Numbered from the stretch's first letter, positions 43,703 through 53,288 are shown. The stretch is DNA of 64,000 nt from Citricoccus zhacaiensis (GCF_014645315.1 NZ_BMLQ01000001.1:615665-679664); one strand, 5' to 3'. Translations and numbers: made by a program. The notes: generated by a model not told the origin, from the letters alone.

Positions 43703-44110
43703 GTGTCTACTGCGACATCAGCGCAGGCCCCGGCGAAGTCCGGCCGTGGGACCCTCTATCGCGGCAACGAAGGTCAGTGGTCGTGGGTCATCCACCGGAT
43801 CACCGGCGTCGCCATCTTCTTCTTCCTGCTGGTCCACGTGCTGGACACCTCGCTGGTGAGGGTCTCGCCGGAGGCGTACAACGCGGTGCTCGGCACCTAC
43901 AAGAACCCGCTGATGGCCGTCGGAGAGGTCGGCCTCGTGGCCGCCATCGTGTACCACGCCTTCAACGGCCTGCGGATCATCCTCGTCGACTTCTGGAAGG
44001 GCGGGACCAAGCACCACAAGAAGATGCTGTGGGCCGTGGTGGCCCTTTCCGTCGTCACCGTTGGCGCCTTTGCCATCCGCCACCTGATGCTTGCCCTCGG
44101 AGGTCACTGA
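43703..44110 (+). CDS. sdhC: Succinate dehydrogenase cytochrome b subunit SdhC
   Basis: 135 residues with three helices. WSWVIHRITGVAIFFFLLVHVLD carries the SdhC signature and one heme ligand His; VYHAFNGLRIILVDF has the second. It anchors SdhAB to the membrane and reduces menaquinone. GTG 43703 has GGGAGG 7 nt upstream; an upstream extension of the frame has no site. Confidence 0.95.
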   Translation: MSTATSAQAPAKSGRGTLYRGNEGQWSWVIHRITGVAIFFFLLVHVLDTSLVRVSPEAYNAVLGTYKNPLMAVGEVGLVAAIVYHAFNGLRIILVDFWKGGTKHHKKMLWAVVALSVVTVGAFAIRHLMLALGGH

Positions 44111-44113
44111 GCC

Positions 44114-44599
44114 ATGAGCGCCACCGTTGAATCCACGATCGCAGCCCCCCGCACGGGGCGTATCGACCCGAAGTACACCCGGGACAAGACCAAGAGCGGC
44201 AACTTCGAGATGCTGGCCTGGCTGTTCATGCGTCTGTCCGGTGTGGCCCTGGTGGTCCTGATCTTCGTCCACCTGTTCTCCAACCTCATGGTCGGGGACG
44301 GCATCAACGGCCTGGACTTCGGCTTCGTCGCCGGCAAGTGGGCCGATCCGTTCTGGCAGTTCTGGGACCTGGCCCTGCTGTGGCTGTCCATGCTGCACGG
44401 CACCAACGGCGTCCGGACCATCATCAACGACTACGCCGAGCGTGACGGCGTGCGCTTCTGGTTGAAGATGGTCCTCTATGCGGCCACCACCGTCATCATC
44501 GTGCTCGGCACCCTGGTGATCTTCACCTTCGAACCGTGCCTCGTCGGCGCCGACGGAATGCTGCTGGAGTCCACTCCCGCGTTCTGCGAGACCCTCTGA
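44114..44599 (+). CDS. sdhD: Succinate dehydrogenase membrane anchor SdhD
   Basis: 161 residues, three helices after a 30-residue polar N-terminus. SGVALVVLIFVHLFSNLMVGDG and LSMLHGTNGVRTIINDY hold conserved His and Arg residues of the quinone/heme region. Starts 3 nt after the sdhC stop. The C-terminal tail contains two Cys of unclear importance. Confidence 0.93.
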   Translation: MSATVESTIAAPRTGRIDPKYTRDKTKSGNFEMLAWLFMRLSGVALVVLIFVHLFSNLMVGDGINGLDFGFVAGKWADPFWQFWDLALLWLSMLHGTNGVRTIINDYAERDGVRFWLKMVLYAATTVIIVLGTLVIFTFEPCLVGADGMLLESTPAFCETL

Positions 44600-44665
44600 C
44601 GCACTGACGCACCCCCACTGAACCACTGAATTTTCTCGAGTACTCGAGCAGAAGGAACTCAACGA

Positions 44666-46453
44666 ATGCAGGTACACAAGTACGACGTCGTGATTGTCGG
44701 TGCCGGCGGCGCCGGCATGCGCGCGGCGATCGAATCCGGTCAGCGCGCCCGCACAGCGGTGCTGACCAAGCTCTACCCCACCCGTTCGCACACGGGCGCG
44801 GCCCAGGGCGGCATGTGTGCCGCCCTGGCCAATGTCGAAGAGGACAACTGGGAGTGGCACACCTTTGACACCGTCAAGGGCGGCGACTACCTGGTGGACC
44901 AGGATGCCGCCGAGGTCATGGCCAAGGAGGCCATCGACGCGGTGCTCGACCTGGAGAAGATGGGCCTGCCCTTCAACCGCACCCCGGAGGGACGGATCGA
45001 CCAGCGTCGCTTCGGCGGCCACACGCGCGACCACGGCAAGGCCCCGGTCCGCCGCGCCTGCTATGCAGCCGACCGCACCGGCCACATGATCCTCCAGACG
45101 CTCTACCAGAACTGCGTCAAGCACGACGTCGAGTTCTACAACGAGTTCTACGTGCTCGACCTGCTGATGGTGGACGAGCCGGGCACCCGCCCGGACGGGA
45201 CGCCCTTCACACAGAAGCGCGTGGCCGGCGTCGTCTCCTACGAGCTGGCCACCGGCGAACTGCACGTCTTCCAGGCCAAGTCCGTGGTCTTCGCCACCGG
45301 CGGCGCGGGCAAGGTCTTCAAGACCACCTCCAACGCCCACACCCTGACCGGTGACGGCATGGCGATCGCCTACCGCAATGGCCTGCCGCTGGAGGACATG
45401 GAGTTCATCCAGTTCCACCCGACCGGCCTGGCCGGTCTGGGCATCCTGCTGTCCGAGGCGGCCCGCGGCGAGGGCGGCATCCTGCGCAACGCGGACGGTG
45501 AGCGCTTCATGGAGCGCTACGCCCCCACGATCAAGGACCTCGCACCGCGTGACATCGTGGCCCGGTCCATGGCCGAGGAGGTCCGCCAGGGCCGCGGCTG
45601 CGGTCCGAACAAGGACTACGTCCTGCTCGACCTGACGCACCTGGAACCGGCCCACATCGACGCCAAGCTCCCGGACATCACCGAGTTCGCGCGCACCTAC
45701 CTCGGTGTGGAGCCGTACACCGAGCCGGTCCCGGTCTTCCCGACCTGCCACTACGTGATGGGCGGCATCCCGACCAACATCAAGGCCGAGGTGCTGCAGG
45801 ACAACGACACCGTGGTCCCGGGCCTGTACGCCGCCGGCGAGGTCGCTTGTGTCTCTGTGCACGGCTCCAACCGCCTCGGTACCAACTCGCTGCTGGACAT
45901 CAACGTCTTCGGCCGCCGTGCGGGCATCTACGCCGCGGAGTACGCCGCCACCGCGGACTTCGTCGATCTGCCGGAGAACGGCGAGGCACCGACGGTCGAG
46001 CACATCGAGAACCTGCGCTCCGCCACCGGCACCGAGCGCGTGGCCGAGCTGCGGGCCCGCCTGCAGGACGTCATGGACGCGGACATGCAGGTCTTCCGCA
46101 CCGACGAGTCCATCCGCCGCGCCCTAGCCGAGATCGAGTCCCTGCGCGAGCGCTACGAGAACGTCTCCGTGCAGGACAAGGGCAAGCGGTTCAACCTGGA
46201 CCTCCTGGAGGGCCTGGAGCTGGGCTACCTGCTGGACATGGCCGAGGCCATGACCGTGGCCGCCCTGCACCGCAAGGAATCCCGCGGCGGCCACTACCGC
46301 GAAGACTACCCCGACCGTGACGACGCGAACTGGATGGCGCATTCCATGCTCTACCGCGACCCCGACTCCGAGATGGAGGGCGTCAAGGGCATCCGTTCCG
46401 AGACCAAGCCGGTCGTCGTCACCCGTTACCAGCCGATGGAGCGTAAGTACTGA
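44666..46453 (+). CDS. sdhA: Succinate dehydrogenase flavoprotein subunit SdhA
   Basis: 595 residues. FAD-binding VIVGAGGAGMRAAIES; covalent-FAD His in TRSHTGAAQGGMCAAL; catalytic region RFGGHTRDHGKAPVRRACYAADRTGH; succinate-binding HPTGL and the C-terminal HRKESRGGHYREDYPDRDD. Oxidises succinate to fumarate on the cytoplasmic side. ATG 44666 has AAGGA 8 nt upstream. Confidence 0.98.
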   Translation: MQVHKYDVVIVGAGGAGMRAAIESGQRARTAVLTKLYPTRSHTGAAQGGMCAALANVEEDNWEWHTFDTVKGGDYLVDQDAAEVMAKEAIDAVLDLEKMGLPFNRTPEGRIDQRRFGGHTRDHGKAPVRRACYAADRTGHMILQTLYQNCVKHDVEFYNEFYVLDLLMVDEPGTRPDGTPFTQKRVAGVVSYELATGELHVFQAKSVVFATGGAGKVFKTTSNAHTLTGDGMAIAYRNGLPLEDMEFIQFHPTGLAGLGILLSEAARGEGGILRNADGERFMERYAPTIKDLAPRDIVARSMAEEVRQGRGCGPNKDYVLLDLTHLEPAHIDAKLPDITEFARTYLGVEPYTEPVPVFPTCHYVMGGIPTNIKAEVLQDNDTVVPGLYAAGEVACVSVHGSNRLGTNSLLDINVFGRRAGIYAAEYAATADFVDLPENGEAPTVEHIENLRSATGTERVAELRARLQDVMDADMQVFRTDESIRRALAEIESLRERYENVSVQDKGKRFNLDLLEGLELGYLLDMAEAMTVAALHRKESRGGHYREDYPDRDDANWMAHSMLYRDPDSEMEGVKGIRSETKPVVVTRYQPMERKY

Positions 46454-47244
46454 TGAGCACCACTGCAACCGAACCCGCAGAAGGACCCTCGAAGGTCGAT
46501 CTCGGCGCCCAGGGCGGCGGAACCGGTGAGATCCCGAGCTTCGACGTCACCCTCAAGGTCCGCCGCTACCTGCCGGAGACGTCTGAGGACGCCTACTGGG
46601 ACGAATGGACCGTCACCATGTACGGCACCGACCGCGTGCTGGACGCCCTGCACAAGGTCAAGTGGGACATCGACGGCACCCTGTCCTTCCGCCGGTCCTG
46701 CGCCCACGGCGTGTGCGGCTCCGATGCCATGCGCATCAACGGCCGCAACCGCCTGGCCTGCAAGACCCTGCTGAAGGACCTCGACCTGTCCAAGCCCATC
46801 CTGGTGGAGCCCATCAAGGGCCTGCCGGTGGAGAAGGACCTGATCGTGGACATGGATCCGTTCTTCCAGTCCTACCGGGAGATCATGCCGTTCCTGATCA
46901 ACAAGGGCCCGGAGCCCACCAAGGAGCGCCTGCAGTCCGCCGAGGAGCGCGAGCGGTTCGATGACACCACCAAGTGCATCCTCTGCGCCGCCTGCACCTC
47001 GTCCTGCCCGGTGTTCTGGACCGATGGCCAGTACTTCGGTCCGGCCGCGATCGTCAACGCCCACCGCTTCATCTTCGACTCGCGCGACGATGCCGGTGAC
47101 ATGCGTCTGGAGATCCTCAATGACAAGGAAGGTGTGTGGCGCTGCCGCACCACCTTCAACTGTAGCGAGGCCTGCCCGCGCGGCATCCAGGTGACCAAGG
47201 CCATCGCCGAGGTCAAGCAGGCCGTGCTGGCCGGATCCTTCTGA
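46453..47244 (+). CDS. sdhB: Succinate dehydrogenase iron-sulfur subunit SdhB
   Basis: 263 residues. [2Fe-2S] site RRSCAHGVCGSDAMRINGRN with Asp as third ligand, as in E. coli SdhB; [4Fe-4S]/[3Fe-4S] sites CILCAACTSSCPVFW and TTFNCSEACPRGIQ. Passes electrons from SdhA to the membrane subunits. ATG 46453 shares one base with the sdhA stop (TGATG), so it is coupled. Confidence 0.98.
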   Translation: MSTTATEPAEGPSKVDLGAQGGGTGEIPSFDVTLKVRRYLPETSEDAYWDEWTVTMYGTDRVLDALHKVKWDIDGTLSFRRSCAHGVCGSDAMRINGRNRLACKTLLKDLDLSKPILVEPIKGLPVEKDLIVDMDPFFQSYREIMPFLINKGPEPTKERLQSAEERERFDDTTKCILCAACTSSCPVFWTDGQYFGPAAIVNAHRFIFDSRDDAGDMRLEILNDKEGVWRCRTTFNCSEACPRGIQVTKAIAEVKQAVLAGSF

Positions 47245-47288
47245 TCCTGCCAGTCGCGCCGCACCGGGGATAACCACTCCCCCACCCA

Positions 47289-47328
47289 CGCGAAAGCCCT
47301 CCGGGATGATTCCCGGGGGGCTTTCGCG
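47289..47328 (+). terminator. sdh operon terminator
   Basis: 17-bp stem with one wobble (47289-47305 with 47312-47328), 6-nt loop, 44 nt after sdhB. Confidence 0.85.
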
Positions 47329-47355
47329 TACCCGCCGGAGTGGCCCTTCGTTCGA

Positions 47356-47427
47356 TGTTGGAGGATCCCGACGTGGTGATCCAGGGCGACCGGGTGCTGC
47401 ACCTGCGCTTTCGGGTGCGCCGTTGAC
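47356..47427 (+). pseudogene. Possible gene-end remnant
   Basis: The short frame MLEDPDVVIQGDRVLHLRFR ends RVRR-stop and has protein-like composition, but no start context, ribosome site or known domain. It may be the leftover 3' end of a lost gene between two terminators. Weak call. Confidence 0.2.
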
Positions 47428-47450
47428 CGACCTCAGCCCTTAAACGACGG

Positions 47451-47484
47451 TGCGGGCCATCCCCACTGAGGGGGATGGCCCGCA
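47451..47484 (-). terminator. Terminator of the Gln/Pro-rich membrane protein gene
   Basis: Perfect 14-bp stem (47451-47464 with 47471-47484), loop ACTGAG. Confidence 0.8.
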
Positions 47485-47503
47485 GAGCGCGTGGAACCGT
47501 GGG

Positions 47504-48175
47504 TCAGCGGCGGGAGTTCACGTAGGCGTTGCTGTCCTTGGAGAACGCGGTGACCAGCCACCAGATGTTCACGAGCAGGAACACCACGGTGATCACCAGG
47601 GTGACGATGCCCAGGCCCGGGGCCGCGGACATCATGGTCCCGATGCCGGTCAGGCCGTAGAGCGTGAACAGGGTGCCCAGGGCGGCGAAGACCGTGCCGA
47701 GGATGCGGGCCCAGTTCTTGCCCTTGCGCAAGCCGAAGTACACCAACAGGTAGACGACGACGGCGATGACCAGGGCAACCACGGCGGTGACCATGACGAA
47801 TCCCATGCTCATCTCGACGATGTCCTCGAGTTCATCCCGCGGGATGCCCATGCCCGCCTGGGCGTCCAGCTGCTCTTCGAGAATGGCCTCGTTCCCGGCG
47901 GTGAGGAAGCTGACGATGGAGGAGACGACGTAGATTGCCAGGGACAGCAGGGTCAGCATCTTCAGCCGGCCCCAGCTCTTGGGCTCACCCATGGGCTGGC
48001 CGACCTCACCGGGGTTGTAGGCGCCGGTGCCGTACTTGGAACCCTGCTGATCGGGAGCGGCGTAGGGCTGCTGGGCCGGGGTCCCATAGGGCAGCGGGCC
48101 CGGCGCGGCCGGCGGCTGCTGGCCGGGTTGCTGGGAGGCTGGGTTGCCCTGAGGTTGTTGCGGGTTGTCGGTCAT
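47504..48175 (-). CDS. Four-helix membrane protein with Gln/Pro-rich N-terminus
   Basis: 223 residues. Residues 1-70 are rich in Gln, Pro and Gly (NPQQPQGNPASQQPGQQ), then four helices: about 78-98, 128-148, 155-180 and 190-210. The acidic stretch NEAILEEQLDAQAGMGIPRDELEDIVEMS lies between helices 1 and 2. I do not recognise a function. ATG 48175 has GAGGG upstream; the ABC exporter ends 43 nt upstream, so they may be co-transcribed. Confidence 0.75.
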   Translation of the reverse strand: MTDNPQQPQGNPASQQPGQQPPAAPGPLPYGTPAQQPYAAPDQQGSKYGTGAYNPGEVGQPMGEPKSWGRLKMLTLLSLAIYVVSSIVSFLTAGNEAILEEQLDAQAGMGIPRDELEDIVEMSMGFVMVTAVVALVIAVVVYLLVYFGLRKGKNWARILGTVFAALGTLFTLYGLTGIGTMMSAAPGLGIVTLVITVVFLLVNIWWLVTAFSKDSNAYVNSRR

Positions 48176-48218
48176 GTGATTCCCTCTCCTTGTGGTGGTC
48201 TGTGCTGGGATCAGTCGA

Positions 48219-49502
48219 TTACTCGTACCGCAGGGCCTCGATCGGGTCCTTCTTCGCGGCACGGGCAGCCGGCATGGTGCCGGCCAGGAAGGCGATCGCC
48301 AGGATCAACGCGACGATCAGCAGGATGGACACCGGGTCCACGGCGTACAGGCTCAGCCCGGCCACACCGCTCAGCGGGCCGTTGACCAGCGCGGCGTTCC
48401 CGATCACACCGACGAGCACGCCGAGCCCCACGCCGATCACGGAACCCATCACGCCGAGCATGACGGCCTCGGTGGAGAAGAGCCCGAAGACCTTCCCGCG
48501 GCCCATGCCCAGGGCCTTCATCAGGCCGATCTCCCGCGTCCGCTCCTGGACGGACATCAGCAGGGTGTTCACGATGCCGAAGCTGGCGGCCAGCAGGGCG
48601 ATCAGCGCGAAGCCGTTGAGGACCCAGGTGACCGTGTCAATGATCCCGGTGAGGACGCCCAGCTGGTCCTCCAGCGTCAGGCCCATCAGACCCTCGTCGC
48701 TCAGGGCCTGCTTGATGGCCGTCTCATTGGCCTCGAGGTTCTCCACGGTGGCCACGGCCTGCACGTAGTTCTTCGGCTGCTCCACGTCCAGCCCGGAGGT
48801 CTGCACGTCGTTCAGCTCCTCGTTCAGGGCGCTGGACGGCATGGGGCTGCCGCCGACTCCGGAGATGGCCTGCTGGGAGACACCGACGATCTCAGCCTCG
48901 ACCGTCTGCTCCTGCTGGGCCATGTCCTTGAGCCCGATTGTGACGGTCTCGCCGAGGACCTCGTTCGGGTCCTCGGTGCCGAAGGCCGAGAGCCAGGTCT
49001 CGGGAACCGTGAGCTCCATGGCCTGTGGGTCTGGTGTGGTCCCGGCTTCCATCTCCATGCCGGCGGCGTCCGAGGGGAAGCCCAGGGACTGCAGCACGAA
49101 CTGGTCCCCGTCCGCCGTCCCCAGGTAGTCGGCGGTGACGAAGACGATGGGTTCCACGTCGGTGATGCCGTCGATGCCCTCGATCGTGGCGATGTCATCC
49201 TCGGTCAGCATCTGCATGCCGAACTCGCCGGTGGCAGCGGCCTCCTCGGGGTCGTACTCCTGGGGTTCGCCGTTGGTCGGCATCTGCTGGGACGGGTCCA
49301 TCCCCGGCATGACATAGATCTGGTTGGTCTGGCCGAATCCGGCGACCATGGAGTCGACGTACTTGTTGATGCCGGCGCCCAGGCCCGAGGTGAGGGTCAG
49401 GGTGAAGGCACCGATGACGATCGCGATGACCGTCAGGAAGGTCCTGGTCTTGGACCGCATGGTGTTGCCCAGCGCGGTCCGGACGACGTCTACGTTCCTC
49501 AT
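48219..49502 (-). CDS. MacB-type ABC transporter permease
   Basis: 427 residues. N-terminal helix (about 20-42), a large periplasmic-like MacB_PCD domain with acidic and Met/Gln-rich loops (about 45-285), then three helices with FtsX signature VNTLLMSVQERTREIGLMKALGMGRGKV. Mechanotransmission exporters of this type move peptides or drugs across the envelope. Start ATG 49502 overlaps the ATPase stop (ATGA). Confidence 0.9.
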   Translation of the reverse strand: MRNVDVVRTALGNTMRSKTRTFLTVIAIVIGAFTLTLTSGLGAGINKYVDSMVAGFGQTNQIYVMPGMDPSQQMPTNGEPQEYDPEEAAATGEFGMQMLTEDDIATIEGIDGITDVEPIVFVTADYLGTADGDQFVLQSLGFPSDAAGMEMEAGTTPDPQAMELTVPETWLSAFGTEDPNEVLGETVTIGLKDMAQQEQTVEAEIVGVSQQAISGVGGSPMPSSALNEELNDVQTSGLDVEQPKNYVQAVATVENLEANETAIKQALSDEGLMGLTLEDQLGVLTGIIDTVTWVLNGFALIALLAASFGIVNTLLMSVQERTREIGLMKALGMGRGKVFGLFSTEAVMLGVMGSVIGVGLGVLVGVIGNAALVNGPLSGVAGLSLYAVDPVSILLIVALILAIAFLAGTMPAARAAKKDPIEALRYE

Positions 49503-50350
49503 GCCTGGCCCTCCCCGGTCTCGGTGCCGGTCCCGGCGTCCCGACCGGTGGCCGGCTGCCCGTCCAGCGGCGCGGGCGCGGCGTGCTTGCCGTGTCCGCC
49601 CACCTGGCGGGAGCCCTCACGGGAGGCCTGCCCGACGCCGGCCCCGGCGGCCTTGGCCGTCTCGCCCCGGTCGTCGACGACGATGAGACCGTCCTGCATC
49701 AGCAGGCGGCGATCGCAGCGGGAGGCCAGGTCGTCGTCGTGCGTGACGACGACCAAGGTGATGCCGCGGTCGCGGTGCAGCCCGAAGAGGATGTCCTCCA
49801 CGACCTCGCCGGTCGCGGTGTCCAGGTTGCCGGTCGGCTCATCGGCGAACAGCACGGTCGGCTGATTGATGAGGGCGCGGGCGATGCAGACGCGCTGCTT
49901 CTGTCCACCCGAGAGGTCATTGGCCTTGTTCTTGGCCTTGTCCGCCATCTCCAGCTGCTCCAGGACCTCCATGCCGCGGCGCTTGCGCTCGGAGGCAGAG
50001 ACTCCGGCGATTTTCAGCGGCAGGATGACGTTCTCCAGCACCGTCTGGTTGGCGTTGAGGAAGAACTGCTGGAACACGAAGCCGAAGGTGTCATTGCGCA
50101 GGGCGGAGACCTGGGCCGGCTTCAGTTGGCTGACGGGGCGGCCGTCCATGGCGACCACACCGGAGGTCGGCTCATCGAGCAGCGCCAGCAGGTGCATCAG
50201 GGTGGACTTGCCGGAGCCCGACTTACCGACGATCGCCACCGATTCGCCCTCGTGGATTTCGAAGGTCAGGCCTTTGAGGGCGTCGAAGCGCGATTGGCCC
50301 CGACCGTAGACCTTGACCAGGTTCTCAGTCTCGAGAACGGGTGCTGACAT
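49499..50350 (-). CDS. MacB-type ABC transporter ATPase
   Basis: 283 residues. Walker A GKSGSGKST, Q-loop FVFQQFFLNANQT, signature LSGGQKQRV, Walker B VLFADEPTGNLD, switch His VVVTHDDDLA. A C-terminal tail of about 55 residues is Gly/Ala/His-rich and not conserved. ATG 50350 has AAAGG 6 nt upstream; the frame reads further upstream without a site. Two palindromes at 50453-50486 lie in the upstream region and may control it. Confidence 0.92.
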   Translation of the reverse strand: MSAPVLETENLVKVYGRGQSRFDALKGLTFEIHEGESVAIVGKSGSGKSTLMHLLALLDEPTSGVVAMDGRPVSQLKPAQVSALRNDTFGFVFQQFFLNANQTVLENVILPLKIAGVSASERKRRGMEVLEQLEMADKAKNKANDLSGGQKQRVCIARALINQPTVLFADEPTGNLDTATGEVVEDILFGLHRDRGITLVVVTHDDDLASRCDRRLLMQDGLIVVDDRGETAKAAGAGVGQASREGSRQVGGHGKHAAPAPLDGQPATGRDAGTGTETGEGQA

Positions 50351-50452
50351 GGGGGACCTTTCGTGATGACTGTCGTCGCGGTGGGTTTCCACGCCAGTAT
50401 GTCAGGTCCTTCCCGCCCGGGCGGTGCCGCAACGGGCGCTCGACCGAACTGA

Positions 50453-50486
50453 TGACACGTGTCACGGGTGCCCGTGACACGTCTCA
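50453..50486. promoter_or_regulatory. Double palindromic operator (TGACACGTGTCA)
   Basis: Perfect palindrome TGACACGTGTCA (50453-50464) and near copy TGACACGTCTCA (50475-50486), 22 bp apart, about two helix turns. The two also form an inverted repeat ACGTGTCACGGG/CCCGTGACACGT (50457-50468, 50471-50482). It lies between the trpS end and the ABC exporter start. It can also serve as a trpS terminator, though no T-rich tail follows. Confidence 0.55.
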
Positions 50487-50507
50487 GCACGCGACCGGCA
50501 CGCGTCT

Positions 50508-51587
50508 TCAGCGACTGGGCGGCTGGAAGCCCATCTTCGCGTACACGTCGGCCAGCACCGGCCCCGCCACTTCGCGGGCCTTGAGGGCTCCCTGGGACAG
50601 CAGTCGATCCAGCTCGGCCGGATCGTCCAGCAGCTCGAGGGCGCGGGTTCGGATCGGTGCCAGCCGCTCGACGACGACCTCGGCCAGGTCCACCTTGAGG
50701 TGCCCGTACATCTTGCCGACATAGGCCTCCTCGAGCTCCGGGATCGTCCGCTCGCTGAAGGCGGCGAAGATCGAGAGCAGGTTGGAGACCCCGGGCTTGG
50801 CCTCGCGGTCGAAACGGACCTCGGTGCCGTCGTCCGTCACGGCGGACTTGATGCGCTTGGCGATGACCTTGGGATCGTCGAGGAGGTTGATCAGTCCGTT
50901 CGGGGACTCGGCCGACTTGGACATCTTGGACGTCGGGTTCTGCAGATCGTAGATGCGGGCCCCGTTCTCCGGGTAGAACCCGGTGGGCACCACGAAGGTC
51001 TCGCCAAAGCGGGCGTTGAACCGCTGGGCGAGGTCCCGGGTCAGCTCCACGTGCTGGCGCTGGTCATCGCCCACGGGCACGCCATGCGGCTGGTACAGCA
51101 GGATGTCCGCGGCCATCAGCATGGGATAGGCCAGGAGCCCGACGCCGGCCGCCTCCGCGCCCTGCCGCGCCGCCTTGTCCTTGAATTGCGTCATCCGCTG
51201 GGCCTCGCCCATCCCGGTCATGCACATCAGGACCCACGCGAGCTGGGCGTGCTCGGGCACCTGGGACTGCACGAACAGGGTGGAGCGCTCCGGGTCGATG
51301 CCCCCGGCGATGAATTGGGCGGCCGCCACGCGGGTGCGCTTCACCATGGCCTCCGGGTCCTGGGGCACCGTGATGGCGTGCAGGTCCGGGATGAAGAAGT
51401 AGGCGTCGAAGTCGTCCTGGACCGTGACCCAGTTGACGAGCGCCCCGAGGTAGTTGCCCAGGTGCAGCGAGTCCGCGGAGGGCTGCATGCCGGACAGCAC
51501 GCGGTGGCGGGTGCCGGCGCCGGGCAGGTGGGCCGTCTTCGCGGTGTCCTGGGCCAGGACATCAGCCGGCGTGGATATTGCGGTCAT
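50508..51587 (-). CDS. trpS: Tryptophan--tRNA ligase
   Basis: 359 residues, class I aminoacyl-tRNA synthetase. HIGH-type motif [17 protein letters not shown] motif SKMSKS, and [20 protein letters not shown]. Start ATG 51587 has GAGGAT upstream. It follows xth by 10 nt; no T-box or trp leader is visible. Confidence 0.97.
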   Translation of the reverse strand: MTAISTPADVLAQDTAKTAHLPGAGTRHRVLSGMQPSADSLHLGNYLGALVNWVTVQDDFDAYFFIPDLHAITVPQDPEAMVKRTRVAAAQFIAGGIDPERSTLFVQSQVPEHAQLAWVLMCMTGMGEAQRMTQFKDKAARQGAEAAGVGLLAYPMLMAADILLYQPHGVPVGDDQRQHVELTRDLAQRFNARFGETFVVPTGFYPENGARIYDLQNPTSKMSKSAESPNGLINLLDDPKVIAKRIKSAVTDDGTEVRFDREAKPGVSNLLSIFAAFSERTIPELEEAYVGKMYGHLKVDLAEVVVERLAPIRTRALELLDDPAELDRLLSQGALKAREVAGPVLADVYAKMGFQPPSR

Positions 51588-51597
51588 CGGGTGATCC

Positions 51598-52506
51598 TCA
51601 GAACTGGTAGTCGACCACGAGGGGCGCATGGTCGGAGAAGCGGGTGTCGTAGCTCGGGGCACGGTCCACCACGGCGGCCGTGGCCTTGGCGGCCAGCTCC
51701 GGGGTGGCGGCCTGGTAGTCGATCCGCCAGCCCGTGTCATTGTCGAAGGCCTGGCCGCGCTGGGACCACCACGTGTACGGTCCGTCCACGTCTCCCGCCA
51801 GCTCACGGTGCACGTCCACGAAGCCGATCTCCTCACCGAAGAACCGGTCGAAATAGGCACGCTCCTCCGGCAGGAAGCCGGCCTTCTTGGTGTTGCCCTT
51901 CCAGTTCTTGATGTCCCGGGTGGTGTGACCCACGTTGAGGTCTCCGGTGACCACGGCATAGTCCTTGGTGGCCTTGAGCTCGGGCAGGTACCGGATCATC
52001 TCGTCAAGGAACCGGTACTTGTCCACCTGCTTGGGGGTGTCGACGACCCCGGAGTGGACGTAGGCGGAGACCACGGTGAGGATCTTGCCGTCCGGAGCCA
52101 CCAGGTCGGTCTCGATCCACCGACCGGAGTCATCGAAGTACGGGTCCCCGATGCCCACCCGGGCCTCCTGCGGTTCCAGCAGGGTGGCGATCGCGACGCC
52201 GGCCCGGCCCTTGGCGGCGGCGGCAGTCTCCACCACGTGCCAGTCCTGACCGGTGATCTCCTCGAGGAGGTTCTCCACGATCTCCTTCGGCGCGCGGACC
52301 TCCTGCAGGGTCAGGATGTCGATGCCGCGTCCGGCGAACCAGACGCCCATGCCCTTGCGGTGGGCGGCGCGGATGCCGTTGACGTTCACGGTCGCCAGTC
52401 GCAGGGCGCCCTCCGCCTTGGGGGCGTTCGCGTTCGCGTGGACCACGGGTGCGGGCTGGTTCTCGGTCTGACGGTCGGGCTGGGGTGCGGTATCGGCAGA
52501 AGTCAC
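51598..52506 (-). CDS. xth: Exodeoxyribonuclease III / AP endonuclease
   Basis: 302 residues. Repairs apurinic sites and trims 3' ends. Metal and catalytic motifs: [36 protein letters not shown] and [11 protein letters not shown]. The N-terminal 40 residues are Gln/Ala/Asp-rich and not part of the fold. GTG 52506 lies 7 nt after TAGGCT; the frame extends to 52671 without a site. Confidence 0.95.
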   Translation of the reverse strand: MTSADTAPQPDRQTENQPAPVVHANANAPKAEGALRLATVNVNGIRAAHRKGMGVWFAGRGIDILTLQEVRAPKEIVENLLEEITGQDWHVVETAAAAKGRAGVAIATLLEPQEARVGIGDPYFDDSGRWIETDLVAPDGKILTVVSAYVHSGVVDTPKQVDKYRFLDEMIRYLPELKATKDYAVVTGDLNVGHTTRDIKNWKGNTKKAGFLPEERAYFDRFFGEEIGFVDVHRELAGDVDGPYTWWSQRGQAFDNDTGWRIDYQAATPELAAKATAAVVDRAPSYDTRFSDHAPLVVDYQF

Positions 52507-52513
52507 GCGTTCC

Positions 52514-52519
52514 AGCCTA
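52514..52519 (-). promoter_or_regulatory. -10 box of xth-trpS
   Basis: TAGGCT on the minus strand, 7 nt before GTG 52506. Confidence 0.5.
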
Positions 52520-52600
52520 TCGCCGATCCGCCCCGCAGGGGTTTCTGCGGCAGAGCAGCTTCTGCTGCAGGCAGGACGCGTTGGACGAGTCAGGGGGAGA

Positions 52601-53218
52601 TCAGTTGATGACTTCCCCGGTGATCGGCCCCTCGGTCCCCGCTGCCTTCGCTGTCCCAGGCTTGCCTTCATCGCCCGAAGGCGCGGAGGACTCCTTGATC
52701 ATCTCCCGGGCGTTGGCGGAGGTGATATAGATCGTCTCCAGGGCGCGCGCGATCATGTCCGTGTCCGACTCGGCACCCTTGGACAACTCCTCGGTGACCA
52801 CGCGGGTCTGCACCTGGACGATCTTGAAGGAGTGGTCCAGCTTGGTGTCCCGCATCGGGTCGGACGCGCCGCCGTCAGAGGCTCGGGCTGGGCCGGAGGT
52901 GGGGGCGGGCGGGGTGTCCACCGCCCCGACGCGCGGAGCGAGGGAGGCGGAGAGGTCCTTCATCCGGCGGTCCACCGATCGCGCACCGCGGCGCACGCCG
53001 AGGACCACCAGGGCGGCCAGCGCGAGCCAGCCGGCGGAGATGACCACCAGCAGCCATCCGATCACGTCATTCTGATTGGCGGCGAAGAGCAGCGCCACGA
53101 GCAGCACGACCACCATGACGGCGAACGTGATGCCACTGCCCTTCGATCCCCAGCCCCTGCCCTTGGCGGCACCGGGACGGCCGGGCTGACGGTCGGTTCC
53201 ACTCTCCACTGCATCCAT
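52601..53218 (-). CDS. Two-helix membrane protein of unknown function
   Basis: 205 residues. A basic Gly-rich N-terminus, two adjacent helices (about 31-49 and 52-75), then a soluble cytoplasmic domain with SFKIVQVQTRVVTEELSK and DMIARALETIYITSANAREMIKES, which look helical. No family recognised. ATG 53218 follows GATAAT by 7 nt. Divergent from the MFS operon with 77 bp between them. Confidence 0.7.
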   Translation of the reverse strand: MDAVESGTDRQPGRPGAAKGRGWGSKGSGITFAVMVVVLLVALLFAANQNDVIGWLLVVISAGWLALAALVVLGVRRGARSVDRRMKDLSASLAPRVGAVDTPPAPTSGPARASDGGASDPMRDTKLDHSFKIVQVQTRVVTEELSKGAESDTDMIARALETIYITSANAREMIKESSAPSGDEGKPGTAKAAGTEGPITGEVIN

Positions 53219-53225
53219 GGGGTCG

Positions 53226-53231
53226 ATTATC
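53226..53231 (-). promoter_or_regulatory. -10 box of the two-helix membrane protein gene
   Basis: GATAAT on the minus strand, 7 nt before ATG 53218. Confidence 0.45.
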
Positions 53232-53282
53232 CCGCATGTGACGGCGCGTGGTGTCCCGGCGGGCTTCTGATCGCCACCGGCT

Positions 53283-53288
53283 TACTCT
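53283..53288 (+). promoter_or_regulatory. -10 box of the MFS operon
   Basis: TACTCT, 7 nt before ATG 53296. Confidence 0.45.

Noticed and set aside
43626-43859. 77-residue frame in the sdh leader as a leader peptide
   Set aside because: Arg/Ser-rich and overlaps sdhC; GGAGG is too close to its ATG.
50351-50507. T-box or trp attenuator near trpS
   Set aside because: Lies downstream of trpS, and no T-box sequence or Trp-rich peptide is present upstream at 51588-51597.
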